DNA from: Ectobius pallidus
Taxonomy: Eukaryota > Arthropoda > Insecta > Blattodea > Ectobiidae
Direction: 5' to 3'
DNA length: 64,000 nucleotides
Assembly (NCBI GenBank): GCA_964059195.1
Contig: CAXKWD010000006.1
Span: 18,450,629-18,514,628 of the forward strand
The notes under the pieces are model-generated. The model was not told where the DNA came from and did not search any database. It saw nothing but the letters and a program-made list of their open reading frames with translations. Made by a program: the position numbers and the translations under genes. This document shows positions 11,640-23,837 of this stretch, in pieces (the stretch's first letter is position 1; each line of letters opens with the position of its first letter).

Positions 11640-12839
11640 TAGTCCCACTTTAATTGCCGGTAATGCTATTTATAAGTGGGAATATTTTTATGGACTATCG
11701 TAGTTACCAGATAATCTAAAAACATTTCGTTCTTTTTTCATTCAGATTTGTTGAAGAATAATATTTTAATCTATATTTAAGCCTATTATTATCTTTATAA
11801 TATTAATATTGTTGTTATTACTTAGATTATTTGCATGCTTTAATTGTATATAGGTCATATTTCGTGTTTAGGATTTTTGGGTTTACCAAGAGGTGCTCGT
11901 TTGCATTTGTTTCTATTACCTGATAGTTGAACTGGATATGTTATTGGGTGACATAGCGGTGAGGAGTTAGCCTACAAATGAGGAAACCATGAGGATGGCT
12001 GTGCCATAAAGTTCTTACCTCGGCCATTTCGCTCGGATTGGTTTTGCGTGCATATTAATGGTTAAAACCTTGGCTGACACACATGCTGACCATATGTCCC
12101 CATTCATTCCATCCATCAATGTGGAGGAGTACCACGGATTGTGGGTTTCATTAAATTGGATTGGTCTTTCGCAGAACGGTTATTTGAGTTTAGCTTCCCA
12201 AATGCGAATCCAATATTGTTATTTATTGGAGATTATAGCAATCTTAGTTCCAAATTACATGTGTTCGTTGATAAACGTTTTCAAATTATGTTTATCATAA
12301 TTTTAATTCATACAGAAAATACAAATTCATAAACTGAGAAGTGACGCCACAGCAGCATCAACATACTCTTGATGCCATAGTGGAAGGAAATGGAAAATGT
12401 TGACGGGATAAAACGGCTTTCCAGTATTTGATTGGCATGGGCTAATTAAATGTCAATCACAAATCTCCGTTATATGCATTGTGTGTGTAGCGATTTCTTG
12501 CTATGCACTGTATATGCAGACAAATGTTATTGTTTCCAAGTAATATCTTTATGTAGAAAACAGAATCGCGTTCACCCATATTTTACCACTCTCTAATTTC
12601 TTCATGTTTAGACATTCATACATTCATTGGCCGTCGCCATAATCTTCACTTATGTCTTCGTCTTCGCGGTTTATGTCTATTGGTCTAATCCGGTGTCATA
12701 TTCTGCAGAAAATGAAAATAAAAAAACGCTTGGATTCATGCAATGCACTCATCTCCGGTCTATATCACATCTACTGGCTTCAGTAATGTTATCTGCTGTG
12801 TAAAAACCAAACTTCGTATGCCAACGTCACCTGTTATTT
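11640..12839. other. Non-coding with a small SINE S1 fragment
   Basis: About 1.2 kb with no supported gene. At about 11945-11995 the block GGGTGACATAGCGGTGAGGA matches the distal part of SINE family S1 (compare 29228 and 31503). Two overlapping short frames at 12058-12332 show no family signature. Confidence 0.45.
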
Positions 12840-13590
12840 ATTTTAATGTTATTTATTCACATTCAGCTTCCCTCAGTTAAGGGTTGCCCTACGACAAAGC
12901 GTAATAGAAAAAAAAAATACACCACAAAGAAGTGTTTACAAGCATTTACAATAAACATTAAGAAAAACTCAAGAAAACTTATGAAACAACAAGAAAAAAA
13001 CTAGAAGACAAATATATACAAATTAGGAATATAAGTGATTCCTGAGTATAAAGAGGGAACCTTTCAAGGCTGTCAGAGACACTTCTTTTATGACAATGCT
13101 GTTGAGATGGAAGAATCAGCAGAAATCCACTAAGAGTGAAGGAATAGTTCCTCTTGCACCCACCATCAGTCTAAAGATGGTAATAGAAGAAAGGGAGTAT
13201 TTACCTTTGTAGTATGCGATGGTGGGTTCGTAAATACATTTTTCAGACGGAACTTCTGCAGGTTGGGTGCTACATGTTTCATACCTGATTGTAGGATCAA
13301 TTATATATCCATTGGTTGAGCCTGGTGGAATGGCAATGATGTCAATTCTTCTAGAAGAGCCACCTTGATGATGATTTTTCCGCAGAGCATTTGCAATTAA
13401 TGTTCGGATCTTGTGATGGCGACTGTTCCTCAAGACTTCTCCATAAGGACAAGCACCCAAGACGTCAGCAAGAGTTTCTTTCTCACTGCCGCAACGACGG
13501 CAATGGTTACCGTCTTGGGACCTGCCTGGTAGAGCACGAACTGGACAAACATTCGCTGTCATCTTAATTGCATCCTTCTACTCACTACTC
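12840..13590 (-). mobile_element. R2-like non-LTR retrotransposon, 3' end
   Basis: 5'-truncated LINE. The coding tail (see 13116-13562) is followed by a 3' untranslated region whose motif GTCGTAGGGCAACCC (minus strand, about 12884-12898) is shared with the second copy at 60460-60955. The element seems to finish in A-rich DNA near 12840. There is an in-frame stop just upstream of the coding tail, near 13577. Confidence 0.7.
13116..13562 (-). pseudogene. R2-like retrotransposon endonuclease/zinc-knuckle tail
   Basis: About 148 residues of the C-terminal part of an R2-type polyprotein. First comes KMTANVCPVRALPGRSQDG, then the zinc-knuckle beginning CRRCGSEKETLADVLGACP. After it comes the restriction-like endonuclease core, with RRIDIIAIP (Asp of the PD-D type) and DPTIRYE, then YEPTIAYYKGKYS and LMVGARGTI, a frequent C-terminal motif in these elements. 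RT is missing. A stop follows the last motif, and likely homology to the second copy continues past it in another frame. Confidence 0.75.
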
Positions 13591-13598
13591 GTCAATCC

Positions 13599-13826
13599 TT
13601 AAGGCTTACTGAGCCATTTATTACATGGCGTATATTCTTTAAAAAGGACGACACCCTTTCCTTTCTCGGGCAAAGAACACCAAGTTTCACAGTATTCAAT
13701 TGTGAGAATTATTGCTATAGCAACTGTTAAAAGGAGCATTGTATGACGTGTAAGAAACTCACTATGCGGGGGTTTTTGGGTACGGAACTCGAATCTTAGG
13801 TCGTTTCTTTTTTTCCCAGGCATCAC
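13599..13826 (-). CDS. Unidentified short frame with a signal-peptide-like stretch
   Basis: A 75-residue frame. From an internal Met it reads MLLLTVAIAIILTIEY, a good hydrophobic signal or anchor, followed by a short Cys-containing part (CETWCSLPEKGKGVVLF). The layout recalls the first exon of a small secreted protein, but three cysteines are too few for a family call. It lies beside the R2-like relic and may be chance. Confidence 0.15.
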   Translation of the reverse strand: MMPGKKRNDLRFEFRTQKPPHSEFLTRHTMLLLTVAIAIILTIEYCETWCSLPEKGKGVVLFKEYTPCNKWLSKP

Positions 13827-14567
13827 ACTTTAATCGTGAAAGTTACATCGAAACAGGGATTTTTAGTTTTTAATTATCAATTGTTTTAATTATTTATACA
13901 AGAATTGGGTAAGGTTCATGAATCTGTGGTACGTTTTAATCGTTCGAATCTTTACGCCCATACGGAAGCACAAGACTCGTTCTATTCGTTTCATCACATA
14001 TTTTTCTTACGGAAAAACAATATATTTAAGAATAACATTATGTAATGCATGCAATTTATGAAAAAACGATGTAGGGCCTAAGTGTTAATAAACATAATGT
14101 TATACTTTTTTGTCGTTAAATAAATTATTTAAATAAAACATCTAGCAGTCGAGTAAATAATCGCGGTCTCATGCATGTTAAATATATATCACTTTTATTT
14201 TTCAGCTTTCATATTCTTCTAGCTAATCGTGCTTGCCATACAAGTGGAATCTATGATTAAATAAACAGTGAAATTCAATTACTGAAAAGTTCACACGAGA
14301 AAATTTCCAACCCAGTAGCAAATATAAACTGAGCCTCTAATTGAATTCTGTAGTAAGCCCATGGATACAATCATATAATTGTTTAATCCTATCGATTTCT
14401 TCTAGTCACGCTCCAGTACAAAAGGAAGCACTCACAAGTACTTGCTCCTTCTGTGTGGAATTTCTCGTGACATATAGGCCTCTTGTACAGTCTGTAGAAT
14501 TCACACTCGAGAGACTTGATTTGGTTATGGCTGCAATTACCTTGCGTTATGTATGTATCTGACTTGT
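13827..14567. other. Non-coding, nothing recognised
   Basis: AT-rich spacer. The short plus frame at 14341-14562 has no recognisable feature. Confidence 0.5.
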
Positions 14568-15240
14568 ATTGATACTAGCATGTGCCCGCGGCTTCGCCCA
14601 CGATAATTAATTGAAAAATTAAAAATGAAGAGTATAATAATTATTAAAGCATTATATTTTTTAAACTTGCACGCGAATCATTCATAAACTAAACCATTAA
14701 TAATTAATGAAACAGCTAAAATTCCGGCTTTACAGTACATTCCACGATTAGTAAGCGCCGCCTGGAAAAACGATCTCAGATTCGATTATGAAATTCCAAA
14801 GCTAACTGTGAACACATAATACGTATTGATTCTCAACTGTTTGTGGACAGATGAATATGATGTGAATTTTATTTGATAAATTCAGTGTAATTTTCGGAAA
14901 TTATATAATTTTTCAAGGGAAGGAATGGTTTGTTTGGATTTTTACTGTCCGCGATACTTCCATGATTAAACTATCAATAATATTATAGCTGGTGTCCGCG
15001 GCTTCGCCCGCCATTATTAATTGAATCCAGGATTTTTAAGAAATTTGCACTGGCAGTTTATTAAAAATGTTTGTGGTTCAGAGCTATGAAAATTGTAAGT
15101 AGAAATAAAATTAGAATATTTGTTCATTGTGTTCATTTCACTTAAGCCTTGTATAATAAAGAAACTGTTTTCCTAATTCTGTAGTCATCGTGAAAGTTTA
15201 GACTGCGAAAGACGAACATCGCCGGGTATAGCCGATAAAT
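14568..15240 (+). repeat. Dispersed repeat D, copy 2
   Basis: Homologous to 3630-4313 in the opposite orientation. It starts TACTAG-CATGTGCCCGCGG and contains a second block GTCCGCGGCTTCGCCCGCC at about 14994, so the unit may be two fused sub-repeats (14568-14985 and 14990-15240). No coding frame. Confidence 0.75.
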
Positions 15241-15366
15241 TATTAGTAGGTCTGTTCCAGCAACATTCAGAGATGGTCTTCTCATTCCTGACGTCAGTTT
15301 GTTGCCAAGCTGTGCGCATGCGTCAAGTGACTTGCACCGGCAGTATCGTCATTGGCACAGTATTGT

Positions 15367-15591
15367 GGTCAAGAGGTTGTTGGTGGTGTGTGTCGCGAAC
15401 CTGTCTGGGCTCCCAGTTGGAGGTACCGCAGGGGGTGGCGCACACGTGGCTTGTTGGATGTAGGGGAGTTACTTGGGAGCTCTGCGGATCCGGGGCTGCC
15501 TGTGAGCACGCAACTCAACCCATCCCGGAGGTAGGTACAATAAGTCGGTAGCGGCTGCAGTGTTTCCACCCCGCCTCCCCGCCTTAAGGGC
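15367..15591 (+). repeat. SINE family S2, 5'-truncated copy
   Basis: Matches 30583-30836: GGTCAAGAGGTTGTTGGTGG, the block GAGCACGCAACTCA-CCCATC, and the same end CCGCCTTAAGGGC. The tRNA-like head is missing. It accounts for several short GC-rich frames here. Confidence 0.8.
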
Positions 15592-15755
15592 ATCAATATA
15601 ATAATAATAAGATACTAATATTGTTTTATAACGGCATCAATATAATAATAATAAAGATACTAATATTGTTTTATAACACAATTTTAACATTACCATCAAT
15701 ATAATAATAATAAAGATGCTAATATTGTTTTATAACACAATTTTAACATTACCAT
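15592..15755. repeat. Short tandem array, about three units of 57-59 bp
   Basis: Units begin CATCAATATAATAATAATAA at 15592, 15635 and 15692 and contain CTAATATTGTTTTATAAC. The first unit is shortened and starts immediately at the SINE S2 end. Confidence 0.85.
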
Positions 15756-15833
15756 ACTATAATATGCTTGTCACATGTGAAGTAACAGTACCATCACGAT
15801 ATCCATTATCATACAGGTTTTCATAGGTAATCC

Positions 15834-15914
15834 CACGAGAGTTGACGAGTTTATCGATAGATTCGCGACTGCGCAGCAGGAGCGAATTTATCTGATGCAA
15901 CTCGTCAACTCGAG
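15834..15914. repeat. Small hairpin repeat
   Basis: CGAGAGTTGACGAGTTT near 15836 is complementary to CAACTCGTCAACTCGAG near 15898. An inner pair (ATAGATTCGC / GCGAATTTAT) extends the stem. It may be a MITE remnant, and no target duplication was seen. Confidence 0.6.
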
Positions 15915-17185
15915 TTGGATTTATTAAGACTATTCCATGAATAAAATGTAACGGATAATATAAATAATAATTACTTTCGTGCTTCGTTGTATAAAAACAA
16001 AACTAAAAGTTGTGAGATCACGGCATGCTGTGACTCAACCATCCATGAATCGATTCGAGCTTCCTTGGTGTAATCAGTGCTACCAAATGAGCATATAAGA
16101 CATAGTTAACTTCATTCAGGTAAGCTAACAGCAGAACAGAATAAAAACACACGAACTGGCTTGCACCGAATCGAAATTGTGTTCTTAATCAATGTACATT
16201 TCTATTATTTCAATTTCTAAACAAGTTATGTTGTATAAAATAATCTGTTTTCGTGCCGCGTAGTGGCAGCATCTGACTGTTAATCACTGCACACTGATAC
16301 TTGCGTCTCCAGTAACGAGCAGACGGTTTTATCACGATAAAACACCATCCTCGCGATTCCACAAGAATATTGCAAGATAAACGGCCGTGATTGGTCTATA
16401 TCTGAGAAATTGCTAAACGTTATTGGTCAATATCAAACACTCGGTGTATGAGTTGAATAGTCATTATAACACTGTTGTGGTGTCGATTGTAATCGCACAT
16501 GGAACAGTCTTCATGCCTTGAAAGCAGTGATTCAATCTGCACAATAAACAACCTGTATTTAAAATTAAATTAATTTTGTTCGTGTTAACTTAAATATTGT
16601 TTTAAATTGAGTTAACTTGGTGCTTTAATGTCCTTCGCTTTGACAATCCCTGAAGTGACTGCATGCCGTCACCTGTCATATATCGCAAATGACGAGAACT
16701 TACTACCAGCTGATTGCCGAGTTGGTTCATGAATTGCAAGGTATTCTAAAAACTCAAACCATAGACATTTAATTACGCTTGTTGTGTTTAAATTCTCGTT
16801 CTCAAAAAGGGAATTTGTTATAAATCCTTTATTTTGAAGAGAGCTCAACACACGTGAGTGCATTAGTGCTTCCATGGTTGTCAGTGTTTAATTGCTTAGA
16901 ATGTGTATATCATTGCACCCATTTCAAGGTGCAGAAACAAGGAGTAGGCCGGCCTCGATGGAGATTTGCATTAAAAAAACACATAATTTTGTCCCTGTTC
17001 GACATTACCTACAATATTGGACTATTGGAAAAACATTTCTCTGACACTAAGATTCCAACCCATGACCGGTCACAAAAGTCACTGATTAGTGTGCCTGACA
17101 TTATTGCATATGTCATAAATTGACTTTCAGTGAGAGGGACCATTAAGAGCAATTAGTCATAGGAGAGAGGTTCCATGTGTGAGCA
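15915..17185. other. Non-coding, nothing recognised
   Basis: Short frames at 16669-16875 and 16854-17123 show no family character. No repeat relationship was recognised within the window. Confidence 0.5.
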
Positions 17186-17187
17186 AA

Positions 17188-17262
17188 CTCTGGCGATCTC
17201 AGTCGGTAGAGCAGCGGCCCGAAAAGCCGAAGGTCATGAGTCCTAATCCCATTGTCACACGG
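17188..17262 (+). repeat. tRNA-Phe(GAA)-like relic or SINE head
   Basis: TGGCGATCTCAGTCGGTAGA (D-arm/A-box-like), an anticodon stem CGGC/GCCG closing a seven-base loop that would present GAA, and AGTCCTAATCCC as a decayed B box. The acceptor ends do not pair well and no CCA follows, so this is a tRNA-derived relic and not a working tRNA gene. Confidence 0.45.
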
Positions 17263-17299
17263 TTTTCTTTCTCTCACAGTATTTTCAAAATATTCTTAG

Positions 17300-20265
17300 G
17301 AGTACCTCGCCAAACAACGAGAATATATAGAAAACGTAAAGAAATAAAAACGGTGCAACGTTAGAATATTTAGGTAAATAATTAATTGTGATCAATGATT
17401 AACTTTATAGGCGTTGCTAATATTAAGAAGCTTTGAAAAATATGTAGAATAACTTTGATTCTCAGAATTAGTAGATACAAGAACCATCAAATGCCAAATA
17501 TTAAATATAAGTCTAATATCTCAAATATTTATAAGGTTAAACTAGTTGCTGATTAGTTTAATAATACTGTTTCTTTTTAGGAAGGCGTGAGGAATTGCCC
17601 AACAGAGGGAGATCGAATTCTCCAGAAGAAGGCAAAGTAGAGGGCAAGTTAAAGGTGCAACACAGAAAACAGGTTATATTCCATAATGGCAGTAACAACA
17701 TTTAATAAATAAACTCCAATAACAATCATAAAACGCAGTAAATCTGCATAACAGTTAATAATACTGCATAAATTCAATTTTAAATATTATATACAATAAT
17801 AAAAGAATCTCACAGAAAAGCATACACTGACTACTAATTATTCCAAATGAATGCCAGCTATCCAAATCCTATTCAACAATTTCAATGAGTGCAATGAAGG
17901 GTAAATGAGAGCTAATATAACCTAACTCATTAGCTAGCCAGGATAACATCAAAGCATAACCTTAGGGAAATATAAATGGTGTGAACGACTACAATGAGTT
18001 GCTAACCGCATAGTACAAGTTATTAAATCCCAGGTAAGTAACTAAATAAGAAAACATGAAAGAAATACTTCAACTGATCTTGAATAATCAGGCTCGGAGA
18101 GAATGGAAAAAGAATTTAATATAAGAGATACCAGAGAAAAAGATTTATATGTGCATATAATTAAGTCAGAATAATTTAGAAAAATATTAAATTGAAAAAA
18201 GGTAAATACAGAAACTACACCCGGAAAATATATATCAATAAGAGAAAGGAGTCTAATCTAACCAGAAAATTATGAGGTGAAAGGAATATCAGCTACCGTT
18301 AAGCTAAATTTAAATCAGAATATATGACAGAAAAATCAATAAATAATAATAGCAAAGGGGGAATGAATTACTATAATATAGAATATAGAAAATCTGAATG
18401 AAGCAGAGAAAGGAATTTACAAACGAAACAATAAATCTCAAAATGTAAATTTTTTATTAATGACAAGCACGGTGAGAAATATAACTATGCAAGGGACAAA
18501 GTGCAAGTAGAAAAATTTTAATTAAGTAATAATAATAATAATTCAGAAAAGCAAGAAAATATAGCTAACCTGACGAGCAAGAGAATATGAATAGCCAGAA
18601 CGGTAGAAAAACTAGGCCTACCAAAGTTAGAATGAGTATGTAGAATCTTAATATTATACGCAATTAACTATACCAAAAGGGGGCAATGTCCACAATATTC
18701 ACACCATTAAACTCCAATCTAAGTCAGGTTAATTAATAATAAATATGAGAGCAACCCTGAATTAAGTGGAAAAAAAGGTTACTCTACCCAAAATTTAGTC
18801 CCAAAAATCTATATGTGACTTAAATTTATATGAGGTAAATCAAATTGCCAAAAATTAAGCAAATTACACAAGCTAGCACTATATTCAATATTTTATGTCA
18901 CCTCTTAGGTGAAAATACAATTACAGGAAATTTTGAATCTAACAAGAAATACTTGTTAATATGAATAATTCAGAGTGCCTGAATAGAATCCAGGAACACA
19001 ATCAATAATTATGAACACCCCAGAAACTGCATAGCAAAATCAATTATTAATAGCCGAGGAATTATTTAAGATGGCTACCAAAGGTCAAATGGGAAACGCC
19101 CACCAAAATGGCGAGAACGGCAACTCGAATAATTAGCAAAATCTTGGACATCGCAAGATACATAGGAAATGTCCCTCATAATTCACTCAAAATGTAAATG
19201 TAAGACTACCTATAAGAGGTGAAAATATGAACTGTGGGAGTAAGGCATTGTCATATCCGCGTAGCATTGAATGTAAGGGTGATGTCAAATAACATTTACT
19301 ACAGCGTAGAATAAGCTGGCATACTTCTTGTACATACTTAGAAAATCTTTCAGTAATTTTATATCCTAACTGATATAATTCTTTGAAACAGAATTCATGA
19401 CTATAATATGATATCCCAAACTGGATATGGTTACGTAAAATGGCTACGTGCCTGACGCACACAAAATTTACTAGCGTGATTTACTTTCTCTTTATGCATG
19501 ACTAAATTCTCTGATCAGAAGAGTGCTTAAGGCACATATTAAGCTTCTATTGAAATCATAGTAAAGTATTCCGCAACTCACATGGAAAGACCAGGGAAGT
19601 TCTCCACGGCAGCACTCCAGACAACCACACTCTCGAGAAACCTCGGCGAATCTGTTTGTCACGGCACTGCGGTGAACTGCCTGAGCCTCCCACGTGAGGG
19701 CGACACCGTACTAGATAACGTCACACCAAAGAACATAGAAGGAGAAACCGTGGAATTATAATTCCACGTTACAACGGTTCGACACAAACAATTTGCAAAA
19801 TCAGTGGGTTCGTCACGGACATGCACTCAGTTACGTGCTAATTTTTTTTCGTAAGGTTGAAGTTGCTAAGTTGTACGTCTTTGCGGTTTTTTCATTCAAG
19901 TGATGGTTTCCCTACAAATTTAGTCCGTAATAAATCATAGTAATCTGTTTTTTTACGCGTTACAGAGGTCATTGCCACAGGAAACAGCTATATGTGCTAA
20001 GAATGTTACATTAGCTACTAAACATATTATATCCCTTCCACCCAGTATTTCTCTCGTTATCAGGTTGAATTTTGGCACAGACAATTCAAATCACATACGT
20101 AGCATTTTGCTGTAGTTCCCTAGGTGTAGAGTCTTTTCTTGGTTCACACTTTTAATACTTGTTTTAACATCGATGTCATATCCGTGGTCATGTAACTATG
20201 CAAGCGTGTTCTATTACTTATGTGTTAATTTCAATGATATACAATTTTAATATATATGGTGCAGG
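17300..20265. other. Long AT-rich non-coding stretch
   Basis: About 3 kb of A-rich sequence without a usable frame. A GC-richer patch at 19560-19800 ends in a perfect 20-bp palindrome (19749-19768) followed by GTTACAACGG. Read on the minus strand this begins TGTAAC, as some LTRs do, so an old LTR could lie here, but no second copy exists in the window to prove it. Confidence 0.4.
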
Positions 20266-20412
20266 ATGATGAAAATATGCAATTGGGCATTTCCCTTATA
20301 ACTGGGGAAACAATGAAGAAACCCAAGTGAAATTGGCCGGTCACGTGTTTTAAACCCGGGACGTCGGCTACCTACTACCTCTTCCCCAACCATGGCTACT
20401 CTAGGTAGAGGT
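20266..20412 (-). repeat. SINE family S1, copy
   Basis: On the minus strand CCCGGGTTTAAAAC (decayed B box) is followed by GGCCAATTTCACTTGGGTTT and TTGTTTCCCCAG, matching the order in the copy at 29150-29400. Diverged. Confidence 0.55.
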
Positions 20413-20424
20413 AACATAAATACA

Positions 20425-20790
20425 CGTTTTGAGGTTTCCTGAATCCAGAAAAGCTATTTTCAGAAACATATCTGTGTGTGTCTGTCTGGTGCCAGTGTGT
20501 CTGTGAACAACCAAGTTCGAGAACGCTGTATCGAGTGAAAACAAAGTTTCGTATCTGGGTTAGGTGCCTTCAGAGGATATGACGTGAAGATTGGCGACGA
20601 CTTGCTATTACTTGCAATACCACTTTACATGAAGAATACTTCGTTATTCACGATTTTTCGAAAACCGCTCTAATGATTTTGTTAAAATTTTTACTTCAGG
20701 GGATCATACTAATAGCTAAAACTATCACTTGAAACATTTTTCTCGAAAAAAATTCCATGGAGCGTAATTAGCCTATAAGTTACTCACTGT
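20425..20790. repeat. Dispersed repeat E, copy 1
   Basis: Shares AAATACACGT-TTGA-GT, CTGAATCCA-AAA-ACTATTTTC, TGGGTTAGG and a following AT-rich part with 21524-21905, and more weakly with 43372-43580. No coding frame, class unknown. Confidence 0.7.
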
Positions 20791-21523
20791 TCGTCGTGGT
20801 GATCAATAAAGCTTTGATCGTGTTAATTTTAATATCATATTAAAATTATTATTTTCGTGCTCTAAAATTCCATTGGTTTAAAGATCACAGCAAAAAGGAA
20901 GCTTTGATTTGACTGACGACGTAAGCTGCCATCTCTCGTGAAATACATGAACGTCATGAACCAACTGGTGCTATGATCAGCGCGCTGAAGCGTAGCCGGC
21001 TCTTTTGCAAAATGATCGAATCTAAAATCTCAAAATTTAAACTATTTCACCAATTATGGTCGAATAAAACAGTCGTATGCAACTTTCCTGTAATCGTAAT
21101 TAAGATCCTCGTATGAAAATGATGAGACTCGCGTTGATCATTTTATAAACATACTCAGATCTTAATAAATGTCTCTATAGGCTTATTGAATAATTTAATA
21201 ATAATAGTAATAGTATCGGTTGTAATAATAATAATAACAATAATAATAATGTAATATTAGGGTAGAGAAACTTATGTTTTAAGATATTTTAAAAATAAAC
21301 AGTTTTCATAATCTTTCTCCTCTCACATGTGAATTAAAACATCTTACTAATTTTTTTTTTACTTTTATATACTGTATCTACAATTCAGTCTTGGGAAGTT
21401 TGGTCTAAAAAGTACTCGTACTAAAAATCCATGTACGTAACACTGAATGGTATGGTTGTTGGAGGTGAATGTCTTGTTCAGTATTTTTATTGTTTTGAAC
21501 CCCAAAATTTGACGTTCAGTTTT
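20791..21523. other. Non-coding spacer with (AAT)n run
   Basis: Contains a diverged AAT array at about 21197-21252 and a small palindrome AATTTTAATAT-ATATTAAAATT near 20827-20849. No gene. Confidence 0.5.
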
Positions 21524-21905
21524 AAACATAAATACACGTCTTGACGTCCCCTGAATCCAAAAATACTATTTTCGGAATGATTTCCGTGTGTGTCAATGTT
21601 TCTGTGATCTGCCTATCTCGAGAAAGGAAAATCGTATGAAAACAAAACTTTGTACTTGGGTTAGGGACCTTCTGGGGATGTGATTGGCGGCGACTTTCTC
21701 TTATTTTTAAGGGGATTTTACATGAAGAAAATTTCATTTTTCGCAATTTTTTCGAATTGGCGCTATCGATTTTTTATACTTTTTTATGTGGGGTGCATAT
21801 TCAAAGAGCTAAAACTTTTATTTGAAACATATTTTTTTTTTTAATATCAGAAGTGTAGTTATAAGCCACCCACTTTTTGTAGAAACTCAATTTTGCCTGA
21901 ACAAT
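21524..21905. repeat. Dispersed repeat E, copy 2
   Basis: Same orientation as copy 1, with blocks AAATACACGTCTTGACGT, CCGTGTGTGTC, CTTGGGTTAGGGACCTTC and TACATGAAGAA. A short minus frame at 21522-21746 is a by-product. Confidence 0.7.
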
Positions 21906-22339
21906 AAAACTATGCATCAGGTTCAAACAACTTAAGACATGCTTTTCGCAATACGGCCTCTTATTCTATAAATTATCAGAATGTGAAGTGAGAAAGATGT
22001 AACTTATTGGCCACGCTTAAAATAAAGTTCCGTGAGGGCATTAATCAATATTTGTTTGGGTTATGTATCGTTCGGGGATGCGATACGTAATGACATTGTT
22101 TTGACATTCTCTTCATTTCTACAACCAATTTACACAAAAAGAATGTCATACATAGACTTCATAAACTTTGATTCATTTTTAGTATCACAGTTGTACTAAG
22201 GCAATCCGGACGTCGAAATTTACAATCATAAATAGGGACTGATGATGAAGATATGATCGAAATGCGCATATCCAAGAGAGATTAAATGCCAAAAAGTTCA
22301 ATTAATGTAACGCAATACTACCATGAACCATCACCAATT

Positions 22340-22560
22340 TGGTTAATATTAATCTACTGGACAACCGATTTAGTCCAGAATCAACCGATTTCGTCCCATG
22401 GACGTTATAAATGCGTATACCTGGTTTCATGAAAATCCGATAAAGCATATTTGAGTTATCGTGCCTACAGCAAATGGACGGACGGACGGACAGACATTTT
22501 CGGTTCACCATGCAATCTCATTACTACCAAGCTGGAACTTAATAAAATCAGGTAAACTGA
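22340..22560 (+). repeat. Dispersed repeat F, copy 1
   Basis: Contains CCGATTT-GTCC, GTTTCATGAAAATCCGATAA, TTTGAGTTA and a GGACGGACGGACGGACAGAC tract, ending CTGGAACTTAATAAA. The same order occurs at 24130-24360. Confidence 0.8.
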
Positions 22561-23097
22561 TATAACAAAGTGCCAGTATGCTTTTTTAATCAGTAATAAT
22601 TGCAGTTATGATATACAGAAAATACTTTTTTTTTTTTTAAATAGATCTCCGAGTTAAACTCCAGATCGATTCATTAAGCAGGGCTTACGGAAGAACAAAG
22701 GTCTAAAGTTTGATTCTTAACCTTAATTCATATTGGTATACACTGATATACTAATTCTTAAAATATGTAAACATTTTACAAAATGCATTGACAATGAAAT
22801 AGTACAGTAAGCCAATAAGAAGAGGATAGTTCCACCTAGCGGTATGCAGTTTTGTTCTGAGTATAGGCTTATGCAATTTTAACGCAACGCAATAACTTTA
22901 AAGCTAGTTTCTGTTCGTGAAATAACATTTATAGGCTTATGTTATTCTTTAGGAATGATGTAGGTCAATGAAAGACAATGAATTCCCAGTTTTTTTAAAG
23001 AAAAATGTAATACTTATTTAAGCACATTGACAAAATAGGACACAAGAATGGAATAGGCTCAATTTAACACAATTGATAATAATAAAAAAAAAATTTG
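22561..23097. other. Non-coding spacer
   Basis: AT-rich. Nothing recognised. Confidence 0.5.
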
Positions 23098-23178
23098 CTT
23101 CAGGGTGGACTCGAACGTGATATCTCTTGATTACTAGACAAGCATCTTACCCCAAGACCAAACTACACTACGACATTT
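23098..23178 (-). repeat. tRNA-Thr(AGT)-like relic or SINE head
   Basis: On the minus strand GTGTAGTTTGGTCTTGGGG, then an arm CTTGT-CTAGTAA-TCAAG with AGT in the anticodon position, then CACGTTCGAGTCCACC as B box and T arm. Acceptor pairing is poor and a poly-T tract follows on the RNA-like side. It is tRNA-derived, but a functional gene is unlikely. Confidence 0.5.
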
Positions 23179-23837
23179 GAGTGTCCAATACCATTGTCGT
23201 AGCTCACAGAAAAGAAAAATCACCGTATTTCGAAATTAGGCTATATTTCGAGCCTTCTAGTTTTCTTATGTTACAATATAGAATAATTTCATTCATTGGT
23301 AACATAATATTCGCGATATTCTAGTCATAAATGCGAATTTGGCCCTCACTAAAGCAGAGTACCAACTTAACCAAATTCTCAGAAGTTAATGTTTTTATTT
23401 ATTAAGAGGTCAGGGATTATAAATCTGACATAGGCTGAAGTAAAATTCAATGCTTTAATCTAATTGTAATCAATTTTAGCAAAATAATTAGTCATTATAC
23501 AACAGCATTTCGTCTATAATCGTACATATGGGAACATTTGTTTTTCATGTAGGAGTCAACTGTCCATGGCAACTGAAGGAAGCTTTATAAGCTGTCATTA
23601 ATTGATGACGCTATAAGAAAGAACCGAGAATTTGATTTTGCATTTGAAGAAGGTGTCTTCTTTTTACCCTCCTTTACTAAAGAAGGTTTCGACAGGAATT
23701 GAAGGGTTGTACCAGAATTACCCTTTATTTACCTTAGTTACGGGACTCGCCCGCTGATTGGTTGGCCGCGAGCCAATCAAAATGCTTCGAAATGAACCAA
23801 AATATTATAATTAATTTGACTGATAATTACTCTTTAT

